The notes under the pieces: model-generated
What the model was told of the DNA's origin: nothing
The model's database searches: none
What the model saw: only the letters and a program-made list of their open reading frames with translations
Program-made: the position numbers and the translations under genes
In this document: positions 9,583 to 17,410 of the stretch, piece after piece
How positions within the stretch are numbered: the first letter of the stretch is position 1
Layout of the letters: the number at the start of each line of letters is the position of its first letter
Assembly (NCBI GenBank): GCA_003162415.1
Contig: PMOL01000018.1
Location: 1 to 52,187 of the forward strand
Length of the DNA stretch: 52,187 nucleotides
Source: Candidatus Dormiibacterota bacterium
GTDB taxonomy: Bacteria; Chloroflexota; Dormibacteria; Aeolococcales; Aeolococcaceae
Reading direction: 5' to 3'

Positions 9583-11525
9583 CCGACGTCGACCCAGACC
9601 CTCATCTGTTGGTCTGCGGAGCTCTGCGGCATGGCCGTCCACATCGGGTAGAAGAAGATGAACGCGGCAAGTACGCTCCCGATGACCGCATAGGAGACCG
9701 GAGCCAGCGAAATCTGCCCGTCACCGAAGCGGACACGAATGCGCCGGATCGCGGTCAGCGCATAGGCGAGCGCGAGCGCAGTAAAGAGCAGCATGCCGAG
9801 CGCGTGATAGAAGAACAGCACTCGCCGCTCATTCCCGGGCACCCACATCATCCACGAGGCGACGTAGCCGAGAACGATGAACGCCGGCACGAACCGGCGC
9901 GAGATTGCCGCGGACACAGTGACCAGCCCGGCGAAGACGATCATCCCGACGAACGCGAACGCGAACCAGAACCCCGGATACGTTCGCGCTATCTCGTACT
10001 GCGACGACGGATCCATGTGAAACAGCGCCGTGAACTGCGACGCCGTGTACGACGTGTTGAAGTTGCTGGGATTGTGATATCGCACCGCCGCCTGGTACAG
10101 GATGATCATGGCGACGAGCGACCCGAGGCCGATCAGCGCCACCAGCAGGCGCCACCAGTTCGGTCCTCTCGTCAGGCGCCACACGCAGAACAGCAATGCG
10201 AGGATGCCGAGCCACCAGATCGCTGGGTTGCCCATGTCGGTGATCTGCGCCACCGCTCCATTGTTGGGCTGAGATGTCGCATAGAACAGCACCGGGTGCT
10301 CCATGACCGGCCATGTCAGCCAGAGTGATGAATAGGGATGGCTGTGGCATTCCTCGGCGTGATACCGCAGCGATGCCGCGGTGATCTGCACGATGTTGTC
10401 GATCGCCTCGACTGGGTTGGGCACCGTCAGCGAACCGACGTGCATCACCGGGACGTTGAGTGTCTTCGGTGTTCCCGGCAGCCCTGAGACGGCCGGGTCG
10501 CATCCCGTGAAGAAGTACACGTCCTGATGCGGGATCGTCTCGTAGCGCGAGAACGAGGCACCGAAGATCGCCAGTGCGATGAGGCCCGCGCTGATGTAGT
10601 GGAGGATCGCGCGTGATCCCGCGGCACGCCGCCACAGCATTGTCTCCGCCCTGCCCGGCCCCGCGATGCGGCGCAGCCACGGGATGAATCCCGCGAGGTA
10701 TGGAGCGATGCCCCGGACGATGATCAGCCCGGCGGCGACCACGAGCGGGGCGACCGCGGTCAGCTTGGCGGCGAATGCCAGCCCGGCGACGCCTGCCATC
10801 ACATAGAGCGTGGTTCGCCACTGCGCGCGGGTCCGAGCCTGCCAGTGCAGCAGGAAGACGTAATAGAAGAGCGCGACGAAGAAGATCGCGATGATGTCGA
10901 TGACGCCAGTACGCGACTCCACGAAGGCGAGCCCGTCGAAGCAGATGAAGAGCGCTGTGACCAGCGCGAAGAAGCGGTCGCGGCGGAGGCGCAGGGCGAC
11001 CAGGTACATGAGCCCAACCAGCAGGCTGCCGAAGAGGGTCGTGCTCAGGCGCCAGGTCCAGCTGTTGAAGCCGAAGAAGGCGATCGGCGGCGTCATGAGG
11101 AGCTTGGCCAGCGGTGGCTCGGGGTCGAAGTACGACTCGGCCGGCTGGCGAAGGTCCTTGGCGGCGTCGACGGGAAAGTAGACCTCGTCGAACACGTAGC
11201 CGCAGGCGTTCACGTCGGTGTGGTTGACCTTCACCCCACCCGCGACGCCGGGCGGCCCGATGGGCACCGTGGTGCACTCGGCGCTCGAACCCTGTGTGGT
11301 CGGATAGCCGACCCCTAGGGCGGTGATGTTCCCGCCGCCGCTCAGGAAGTTGGGGAAGATCGGGCTTGCGAAGCGGAGGCCGAAGGCCACGAGCACCAGG
11401 ACGATGACCGCGATGACGTCGAACCTACCGAGCTCCAGGAAGCCTCGAAGGCCCGCTCGGACGAGCGGCGGGCCGCCATCGGACTCAAGTTTGGTAGGCT
11501 CTGAGCTCAGGGGTTCGGTTGACAT
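9579..11525 (-). CDS. PMT-family (GT39-like) dolichyl-phosphate-mannose:protein mannosyltransferase-like protein
   Basis: This 648-residue polytopic protein has, after its first membrane segment, an extracytoplasmic loop with FDEVYFPVDAAKDL and then SYFDPEPPLAKLLM. These are the two acidic loop motifs of the PMT/ArnT group. PMT enzymes move mannose from a polyprenyl phosphate to Ser/Thr of exported proteins; related enzymes modify lipids. The chosen start is ATG at 11525 (MSTEPLSSEP). The open frame extends 32 codons further but without coding character. It is the first gene of the coupled run PMT, GT-C-like, GT2, PIG-V-like, amidohydrolase. The acceptor is unknown. Confidence 0.8.
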   Translation of the reverse strand: MSTEPLSSEPTKLESDGGPPLVRAGLRGFLELGRFDVIAVIVLVLVAFGLRFASPIFPNFLSGGGNITALGVGYPTTQGSSAECTTVPIGPPGVAGGVKVNHTDVNACGYVFDEVYFPVDAAKDLRQPAESYFDPEPPLAKLLMTPPIAFFGFNSWTWRLSTTLFGSLLVGLMYLVALRLRRDRFFALVTALFICFDGLAFVESRTGVIDIIAIFFVALFYYVFLLHWQARTRAQWRTTLYVMAGVAGLAFAAKLTAVAPLVVAAGLIIVRGIAPYLAGFIPWLRRIAGPGRAETMLWRRAAGSRAILHYISAGLIALAIFGASFSRYETIPHQDVYFFTGCDPAVSGLPGTPKTLNVPVMHVGSLTVPNPVEAIDNIVQITAASLRYHAEECHSHPYSSLWLTWPVMEHPVLFYATSQPNNGAVAQITDMGNPAIWWLGILALLFCVWRLTRGPNWWRLLVALIGLGSLVAMIILYQAAVRYHNPSNFNTSYTASQFTALFHMDPSSQYEIARTYPGFWFAFAFVGMIVFAGLVTVSAAISRRFVPAFIVLGYVASWMMWVPGNERRVLFFYHALGMLLFTALALAYALTAIRRIRVRFGDGQISLAPVSYAVIGSVLAAFIFFYPMWTAMPQSSADQQMRVWVDVG

Positions 11526-11636
11526 CTGTTTACAAGAATTGGGAGTTCCTTTACTGCTATCCTGGTAGGCGAGGGTTACAGTCAAGGTCGCGGTCCGCAG
11601 GCTGCATTGTTTGAAACTCATTCCCTTCCTGAAAGG
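11526..11636 (+). ncRNA. Possible small RNA ahead of an orphan plus-strand terminator
   Basis: Both flanking genes are on the minus strand, yet a textbook intrinsic terminator at 11637-11666 reads on the plus strand. Something transcribed rightward from the PMT-like start region must end there, or the hairpin has another role. No convincing ORF, tRNA or known RNA fold was recognised in the roughly 110 bp before it. The call depends only on the terminator. Confidence 0.25.
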
Positions 11637-11666
11637 CCGGAGGGTTCCCCCTCCGGTCTTTTTTTT
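11637..11666 (+). terminator. Intrinsic terminator, plus strand
   Basis: A perfect 8-bp stem (CCGGAGGG / CCCTCCGG) with a TTCC loop is followed by TC and eight T residues at 11659-11666. The T tract is on the plus strand only, so it does not serve nadA or the PMT-like gene. Confidence 0.75.
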
Positions 11667-11773
11667 GCCCGTCGGGGGTCGCGGAAGCCGCGGCTCGACG
11701 TGCGCGTGCTCCGGGGAATGCGTTCACGCGAGGGATGCTGACATAGGCGTCAGCCCCACGGACGTGTCCGGGC

Positions 11774-12781
11774 TCAGGCGGCGGTGGAGATCCGGGGAGC
11801 GCCGGCTGGCGTGATGTCGAGCATCCGATCGATCGCGCCCTTCGCCTGGGCGGCGATGACCGGGTCGACGGTCACCCGAGGCGCCATGTGCTCAAGGGAA
11901 CGCGCGACCTTCTCGAGGGTGATCTTCTTCATGTAGGGGCACACCGCCGCCTCGGAGGCGGCGAGGAACCGCTTGCCCGGCGAGTCCGCCTGCATCCGGT
12001 GGAGGATGCCGACCTCGGTGGCGACGATGAAGGTCGACGCGGGGGATTCGGCCGCCCGGCGGACCATGCCCTCGGTGGAGGTGACCACCGTCGCCGGCCC
12101 GGCGATGTCTCCCGACGACATCCGGTAGAGCGTCGACGAGGTGCATCCGCACTCGGGGTGGACCAGCAGCTCCGCATCCGGGTGTTCGCGGCGCATCGCG
12201 TCGAGCCGCTCCGGAACGATGCCCGCGTGCACGTGGCACTCCCCCATCCAGATGCGCAGCTTGCGACCGGTGACCCGCTCGAGGTGAGCCCCGAGAAACA
12301 TGTCCGGGCAGAAGAGGATCTCCCGATCCGCGGGGATCGAGCGGATGATCGCCTCGGCGTTGGATGAGGTGCAGCAGTAGTCGGAGAGCGCCTTGACCTC
12401 GGCGGTGGTGTTGACGTACGAGACCACGACCGCCCCCGGGTGCTCGGCCTTCCAGGCGCGCAATTGATCGGCGTCGATGGTCGCCGCCAGCGAGCAGCCC
12501 GCCTCGAGATCGGGAAGAAGGACGGTCTTCCTCGGCGAGAGGATGGCGGCCGTCTCCGCCATGAAGTGGACGCCGCAGAAGACGATGACCGAGGCGTCGG
12601 TGGCTGCGGCCTGCTGCGACAGGCCGAGCGAGTCGCCGACGAAATCGGCGATGTCCTGGACCTCGGGTCGCTGGTAGTTGTGCGCCAGGATCACCGCGTT
12701 GCGGTCATGCCGCAACCGATCGATCCTCTCGATGAGCCGAGCCCGGCTCTCTGTCGCAACGTCCCGCTCTGCTGTGATCAT
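11774..12781 (-). CDS. nadA: Quinolinate synthase NadA
   Basis: NadA condenses iminoaspartate with dihydroxyacetone phosphate to give quinolinate for NAD synthesis, using one oxygen-sensitive [4Fe-4S] cluster. The 335-residue protein has ILAHNYQRPEVQDIADFVGDS near the N-terminus. The three expected cluster cysteines are at about 96 (DLEAGCSLAA), 182 (GECHVHAG) and 281 (AAVCPYMKKI). HPECGC (about 208-213) and STEGM (about 235-239) are also typical. nadB and nadC are not adjacent. The start is ATG at 12781 after a purine-rich AGGTGGCGGG. It is read from an extended -10 promoter at 12841-12869, with a 19-bp iron-box-like operator over the expected transcription start, so iron-dependent repression is likely. 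Confidence 0.95.
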   Translation of the reverse strand: MITAERDVATESRARLIERIDRLRHDRNAVILAHNYQRPEVQDIADFVGDSLGLSQQAAATDASVIVFCGVHFMAETAAILSPRKTVLLPDLEAGCSLAATIDADQLRAWKAEHPGAVVVSYVNTTAEVKALSDYCCTSSNAEAIIRSIPADREILFCPDMFLGAHLERVTGRKLRIWMGECHVHAGIVPERLDAMRREHPDAELLVHPECGCTSSTLYRMSSGDIAGPATVVTSTEGMVRRAAESPASTFIVATEVGILHRMQADSPGKRFLAASEAAVCPYMKKITLEKVARSLEHMAPRVTVDPVIAAQAKGAIDRMLDITPAGAPRISTAA

Positions 12782-12818
12782 CCCGCCACCTGTCCCGGTT
12801 CCATCGGGTTCTGTGGAT

Positions 12819-12837
12819 TTAGGTCAGATTGACCTAA
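12819..12837. promoter_or_regulatory. DtxR/IdeR-type iron-box-like operator upstream of nadA
   Basis: The sequence TTAGGTCAGATTGACCTAA is a perfect 8-bp inverted repeat with a 3-bp centre. It matches the 19-bp mycobacterial/corynebacterial iron box consensus TTAGGTTAGSCTAACCTAA at 15 of the 18 specified positions. It lies 3 bp downstream of the nadA -10 box and would cover the start of transcription. Confidence 0.65.
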
Positions 12838-12840
12838 GCA

Positions 12841-12869
12841 AGTATAGCAGGGTGGGGCGGGCCTGCCAG
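12841..12869 (-). promoter_or_regulatory. nadA promoter
   Basis: On the minus strand, CTGGCA (12864-12869) and TATACT (12841-12846) are separated by 17 bp, and TGC precedes the -10 as an extended element. Transcription should start near 12835, inside the iron-box-like palindrome, leaving a leader of about 54 nt. Confidence 0.6.
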
Positions 12870-12911
12870 GGACAGGTTCACAACCCAGGTTCTTCGTCTA
12901 CCGTTGGTGCG

Positions 12912-13454
12912 GTGACGGTGATCGGGGTCGTGGTCAGGCCGAGAAGCACCTTCGCCGCACTGGCGGCCTCGCCACGTCTCCCGCTCGGTTTCGCCGCGGT
13001 TCTTGGCAGCGGTCTTGTCGCGCTCGTGCTCGGCCTTATCTCCGATCGCATCGGCTCCGGGGGGACGCCGGGCCTGGTCACCTCGCTGTTGCTCCCGGTG
13101 CTCTTCCTCATCTATTGGGGTGCTGCGGCGCTCATCATCGATGCCGGCGCGCGACTGACCGCTCGGGCTGGACGCTGGCGAACCTACCTCGCGGTCAGCG
13201 GCTTCACCTTCATACCCTGGGCTGCGTTCGGGGTGTTGTCGGTGGTGGAGGCGATTGCGGGGTCCGGCTCCGCAGCGGAATCGGTGGTCGCCTGGCTGAC
13301 CCTGCCGCTCCTGGTGTGGTTTCTCTATCTCACCGCGCTCGCAGTCCACACGGTGTTCGAGGTTTCGCCATTCCTGGCGCTCGCGCTGGCGATGCTCCCC
13401 GACGCTGTGCTGCTCTTCCTGCTGATCGTGCTGCTCGTTGCAGCGAGCCTCTGA
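12912..13454 (+). CDS. Yip1-family-like membrane protein
   Basis: The 180-residue protein begins with VTVIGVVVRPRSTFAAL, the short amphipathic N-terminal segment with Arg-Pro typical of bacterial Yip1-domain proteins. Five or so hydrophobic segments follow. It is divergent from nadA. GTG at 12912 is chosen because a TACCGT -10-like box ends 7 nt before it, which suits a leaderless start. The longer open frame into nadA is shadow. The function of bacterial Yip1 proteins is not established. Confidence 0.65.
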   Translation: MTVIGVVVRPRSTFAALAASPRLPLGFAAVLGSGLVALVLGLISDRIGSGGTPGLVTSLLLPVLFLIYWGAAALIIDAGARLTARAGRWRTYLAVSGFTFIPWAAFGVLSVVEAIAGSGSAAESVVAWLTLPLLVWFLYLTALAVHTVFEVSPFLALALAMLPDAVLLFLLIVLLVAASL

Positions 13455-13474
13455 ATGACCATCGCACCATCTCG

Positions 13475-15184
13475 ATGACGCGCCTGCGCGGGCGCGTGCC
13501 TGCCGGCGTGGTCGTCGCAGCGGTTTACGTCGTCATCGCATTCCTGCTGACGATCGCGACCTGGCGGGCGCCCTCGACCACCTATGTCGGCGAGGGGCCG
13601 GATCCCGTCCAGGGGATGTGGGGGATCGGTTGGGTGCCGTTCGCCGCAACGCACGGTCTCAATCCGCTGGTTTCCACCTCAATGAACACGCCCGCCGGGC
13701 TGAATCTGCTCTGGGGGGACGCATTCGCGGTTCCGATGGGCGCCGTGCTCTGGCCGGTGACGCTGACCCTCGGCGCGACCGCCACCTACAACCTCGTGAT
13801 CACGCTGAGCCTCGCTCTTGCAGCATTCTTCGCGTACCTGGTGACTCGCCGATGGGTTCCGGGCAGCGTCGCCGCAGCGTTCGGCGGCCTTCTCTATGGG
13901 TTCTCGCCGTACATGACCGCGCAGTACTTTGGTCACGTCAGCCTGGTCCTCAGCGCCGTCACTCCCCCGCTCGCGCTGATGCTCGTGGACGAGGTGGTGG
14001 TGCGACAGCGCCGGCGTCCGCTGACGCTCGGCCTGCTCACCGCAGCGCTTGCGGTTCTGCAGTTCTTCATCTCCCAGGAAGTGCTGCTGACCGAGGTGAT
14101 CGCCGCAGCTGCGGTGATCATCGTCGTGGCAATCTCATACCCCGGCAGGGTGCGCACGCATGCAGGGTTTGTCGTGCGCACCCTTGGTATCGCTGCGATT
14201 GCGGGGGTGGTGGTGCTGGCGTATCCGACCTGGCTGCAGTTCCTCGGACCCGACCACCTTGCCATCCATGGCGCGGTGCACGGCACCGATATCTACGTCA
14301 CCGACGCCGCGAACTTCTTCGTTCCCACGGTCACCCAGCTGATATCGCCACAGAGTGCGATCAATATCTCGTCGCATTTCAGCGGCAACGCCTCGGAGTG
14401 GGACGCATACCTGGGGATCCCACTGGTCCTGATCTTCGTGGTCGCGACGGTGCGTTTCTGGGGAATTCCGGTGATACGGACGGCTGGGATCGTCGCAGCG
14501 ATCATCGCCCTGTTGTCACTGGGACCGCATCTGCACGTCGCGGGCCATCAGCTCGCGCTGCCACTGCCGTGGTGGATCCCCGCGCACCTGCCGGTGTTGC
14601 AGAACATCCTTCCCGCCCGGCTGATGATCTACGTGTTCCTCGCCGCAGGGATCACGTTCGCATTTCTGCTGCGCATGCTCTGGCTCATTCGCTCGAGCCT
14701 TGCACTCAACGCGCTCGTGGCGCTGGCCGTGCTCCTTCCACTGGTGCCGACCCTCCCGGCGCCGGCGACAACGCTGTTGACGCGCGCGCCGTTCACCTCC
14801 GAAACCGCAGCGCAGGCGTTTCGCGGCGCAAACGTTCTCTTCGAGCCGTTCCCCAGCGTCGACTATCCGCAGGCGATGGTGTGGCAGCGAACCGCGAACT
14901 ACAGCTTCACGATGCTCGGCGGCTACGTGATCGGGCCCTACGCGCCGGGTGTCCAGGCGTTTCAGCAGAGGATCCACGACCTGGTTGCGCGGTCGGTGAC
15001 GGGCACGCTCTCGTCATCCGAACAACAGGCGCTCCTCTCGCAATTGCACGACTTCGGGGTCACCGTCGTGATCGTCGATCCCACCGTCGTGCCGCCGGGA
15101 ACGCGCTCGCTGTTCACCAATCTTCTCGGCGCACCTCCCGTCGCTGAGGACGGGTACCTGGTGTGGCGGGTCGCACCGCGATAG
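13475..15184 (+). CDS. Polytopic membrane protein, GT-C/YfhO-like
   Basis: The 569-residue protein has about 11-12 hydrophobic segments and a C-terminal extracytoplasmic domain of roughly 130 residues. The first loop has VGEGPDPVQGMWGIGW and the second MNTPAGLNLLWGD, a layout found in uncharacterised membrane glycosyltransferases. No catalytic motif is certain. The start is ATG at 13475. Upstream extension of the frame overlaps the Yip1-like gene and is shadow. The next gene downstream is the GT2-GtrA-GAF protein 70 bp away, which suggests a shared glycan pathway. Confidence 0.65.
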   Translation: MTRLRGRVPAGVVVAAVYVVIAFLLTIATWRAPSTTYVGEGPDPVQGMWGIGWVPFAATHGLNPLVSTSMNTPAGLNLLWGDAFAVPMGAVLWPVTLTLGATATYNLVITLSLALAAFFAYLVTRRWVPGSVAAAFGGLLYGFSPYMTAQYFGHVSLVLSAVTPPLALMLVDEVVVRQRRRPLTLGLLTAALAVLQFFISQEVLLTEVIAAAAVIIVVAISYPGRVRTHAGFVVRTLGIAAIAGVVVLAYPTWLQFLGPDHLAIHGAVHGTDIYVTDAANFFVPTVTQLISPQSAINISSHFSGNASEWDAYLGIPLVLIFVVATVRFWGIPVIRTAGIVAAIIALLSLGPHLHVAGHQLALPLPWWIPAHLPVLQNILPARLMIYVFLAAGITFAFLLRMLWLIRSSLALNALVALAVLLPLVPTLPAPATTLLTRAPFTSETAAQAFRGANVLFEPFPSVDYPQAMVWQRTANYSFTMLGGYVIGPYAPGVQAFQQRIHDLVARSVTGTLSSSEQQALLSQLHDFGVTVVIVDPTVVPPGTRSLFTNLLGAPPVAEDGYLVWRVAPR

Positions 15185-15242
15185 TTCGCCGGGCGTCGAC
15201 ACCGATCGGTGACGACCGGTGACCGGTCCGGCGATTCGCGCC

Positions 15243-15248
15243 TATTCT
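15243..15248 (+). promoter_or_regulatory. -10 box for a leaderless GT2-GtrA-GAF transcript
   Basis: TATTCT ends exactly 6 nt before the GTG at 15255, placing the expected transcription start on the start codon. No clear -35 is seen. Confidence 0.45.
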
Positions 15249-15254
15249 GTGCCG

Positions 15255-16790
15255 GTGACCCCCGAACGGCCGCGTGGCGGCGCGCCAGTCGTCAGCCTGG
15301 TCATTCCCACGCGCAACGAGGCGAACAACGTCCAGCCCCTGGTGAACAGAGTCACCGCCGCGCTCGGGGCCACGCCGGTCGAGATCTGCTTCGTCGACGA
15401 CAGCGACGACAACACCGGCGATCTGCTCCTCGACCTCGCCCAATCCAATCCGTCGATCCGCGCCCTGCTGCGCCAGGGAGCCGACCGCAAGGGGGGCCTG
15501 AGCACCGCCGTCGTGGCGGGGCTGCACATGGCCCGCGGCCAGTACGTCTGCGTGATGGACGCCGACCTCCAGCATCCTCCCGAGCTGATCCCGGTGCTCC
15601 TCGCCGAGGCCGAACGTGGTGCGGACCTCGTGGTAGCGAGCCGGTATGCGCCCGGCGGAAGCCACGAGGGTCTCGGGACCCCGGTGCGCCGCCTGGTGAG
15701 CCGCGAGGCGACGGTGGTTGCACGGGTGCTGTTCAAGGAGGCGCGCCAGAGCTCCGATCCCCTCTCGGGCTACTTCCTCTGCCGCCGCTCCCTGATCGAC
15801 GGGATCGAGTTCCGTCCTGTCGGTTTCAAGATCCTGCTCGAGCTGCTCGTCTGCGTCCCCGACCTGCGCGTCGTCGATGTCCCGGTGACCCAGGCGACCC
15901 GCGCCGAGGGGGTGAGCAAGGCGACCGCTCGCCAGGGACTTCTCTACCTGCGCCATCTCTGGTCGCTGTTCTTCGACGTCCCGGGTTCGGCCCGGGTCTG
16001 GAAGTTCGGACTGGTCGGGCTCAGCGGGCTCTGCGTGTTCCTTCCAGTGCTGGCCGCCCTGATCGGGGTCGCCGGCCTCAACCCGCTGATCGCGTTCATC
16101 CCAGCCTTCGCGCTCAGCGCCGCCTGGAACACCGCGTTGAACTGGCGGCTCACCTTCGGAGACCAGCGTCGTGGCGGTCAGGGGCCGCGCCACTACCTCG
16201 AGTTCGCGCTCCTGAGCGGCTGCGTCATGTTCTGCGTCTTCGCCGTGCTCGTCGACATCGGGGTGCCGAGCGTCGTCGCCGGTCTCGCCGCCGCGCTGGT
16301 GGCGATGCTCCTCAACGGCCTCGTCAACCGCGCACACCTCCATCACAGCCCGTCGATGTGGGCCTCGGTCGCGATCGACCACGGCGTGCAGGGCGGCCTT
16401 GCGCGCCTCGCGGATGAGGTCGGGGCAGATCGCGCCTATCTGCTGCCGGCGCGAGGGGACGCTTCGTCCGGCCTCCCCGAGGGTCTGCTCGCCCACGTCA
16501 TCGCCCACCGCCGGCCGGTGCTGCTCACCGAGGCGGCGTCATATCGCGCGCAGCGGCGGTCCAATATCGAGACCGCCTCGCGGATGCTCCTCCCGGTGGT
16601 GCGCGACGATCGTGTGGCGGCGGTGGTCGTGTGCGAGCGCTTCGCGCCGGGTGGCTTCGAGGCCGCTGCGCTCGAGACCGCGACACTCGCGGTGGCCGCG
16701 ATCGAGCCGCTCCTTACGGCGGCATCCAGCGATCAGCCGGAGCGACCCGAGGTTGCAGCGGCGCGAGCCGCGCCCGGACCGGCGAGGTAG
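15255..16790 (+). CDS. GT2 glycosyltransferase - GtrA - GAF-like three-domain fusion
   Basis: This is a 511-residue protein. Residues about 10-230 form a GT2 domain with SLVIPTRNEANNV, ICFVDDSDDNTGD and the DXD-type MDADLQHPPELIP. Residues about 245-370 form a four-helix GtrA-type membrane domain (VWKFGLVGLSGL, ALSAAWNTALNWRLTF). The GT2 charges a polyprenyl phosphate and GtrA is thought to help move it across the membrane. The last 130 residues read like a GAF sensor domain (LARLADEVGADRAYLLPAR, then ASRMLLPVVRDDRVAAVVV), which is unexpected here. GTG 15255 is preferred over GTG 15219 because of the -10 box 6 nt upstream and the natural GT2 beginning. Confidence 0.85.
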   Translation: MTPERPRGGAPVVSLVIPTRNEANNVQPLVNRVTAALGATPVEICFVDDSDDNTGDLLLDLAQSNPSIRALLRQGADRKGGLSTAVVAGLHMARGQYVCVMDADLQHPPELIPVLLAEAERGADLVVASRYAPGGSHEGLGTPVRRLVSREATVVARVLFKEARQSSDPLSGYFLCRRSLIDGIEFRPVGFKILLELLVCVPDLRVVDVPVTQATRAEGVSKATARQGLLYLRHLWSLFFDVPGSARVWKFGLVGLSGLCVFLPVLAALIGVAGLNPLIAFIPAFALSAAWNTALNWRLTFGDQRRGGQGPRHYLEFALLSGCVMFCVFAVLVDIGVPSVVAGLAAALVAMLLNGLVNRAHLHHSPSMWASVAIDHGVQGGLARLADEVGADRAYLLPARGDASSGLPEGLLAHVIAHRRPVLLTEAASYRAQRRSNIETASRMLLPVVRDDRVAAVVVCERFAPGGFEAAALETATLAVAAIEPLLTAASSDQPERPEVAAARAAPGPAR

Positions 16791-17410
16791 TTCCGACGAC
16801 GGCGGGGGCGTTCGTTGCCGATCGCGATCGGATCGCCGTCCACGGACGGGGGGCGATACGCGCCGCGCTCTGCGTCACCGGGATCGTCGCCGCCGCGGTG
16901 CTCCGCGCCGCCGTCGGCGCGCCGGACACCGCAGCGTCGATGCCCGCCGGCGTCGTGTTCGCGCTGGCGCTTCTCGTGGTGGCGATCGCTGCCGGATGGC
17001 GACCGGGGCGACCGAGGGTGGCGGCCGCCGGACTCGGCGTGGTGGGAGGCGGCGTGCTCGCCGGGGCCTGGCTGCTCTCCCATGGCTCGCCCGGTGTCCA
17101 GATCGCGCCGCTCAATGCGGGGCTCGCCCTCTGGACGCCGATCGTCGCCCTGGTGGCGATCGCCGAGGAGGTCGTGCTTCGCGGGGCGCTGTTCAACGGG
17201 GTGCGAGCCGGATTCGGCGACTGTGCCGCGCTCGTCGTGACGACGCTGCTCTTCGCGGTGATGCACGTGCCCCTCTACGGGATCGGCTCGCTGCCGCTGG
17301 ATCTTGCGGTCGGGCTGCTGCTCGGCGGCCTGCGCATCGTCAGCGGCGGCGTGCTCGCTCCGGCGGTGGCACATGTCATCGCCGACGTGGCGGGCGGGTG
17401 GTTGCTGTGA
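16631..17410 (+). CDS. CPBP-family intramembrane metalloprotease (start uncertain)
   Basis: The protein has a hydrophobic core with EEVVLRGALFNGVR, then FAVMHVP and HVIADVAGGW. These are the three conserved motifs (EExxxR, FxxxH, HxxxD/N) of CPBP (Abi/Rce1-like) membrane proteases. Coding character is clear from about 16795. The only in-frame starts are GTG 16631, which overlaps the GT2 fusion by 160 bp, and GTG 16898, which would remove the first membrane segment. The coordinates give the full open frame. The stop overlaps the next start as GTGA. The role of CPBP proteins in glycan loci is unknown. Confidence 0.75.
   Translation: MRALRAGWLRGRCARDRDTRGGRDRAAPYGGIQRSAGATRGCSGASRARTGEVVPTTAGAFVADRDRIAVHGRGAIRAALCVTGIVAAAVLRAAVGAPDTAASMPAGVVFALALLVVAIAAGWRPGRPRVAAAGLGVVGGGVLAGAWLLSHGSPGVQIAPLNAGLALWTPIVALVAIAEEVVLRGALFNGVRAGFGDCAALVVTTLLFAVMHVPLYGIGSLPLDLAVGLLLGGLRIVSGGVLAPAVAHVIADVAGGWLL

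Noticed and set aside
12819..12837. NAD-responsive operator (NrtR, NiaR or NadQ type) instead of an iron box
   Set aside because: The palindrome matches the 19-bp DtxR/IdeR consensus far better than the NAD-regulator motifs I can recall, though a search is needed to exclude them.
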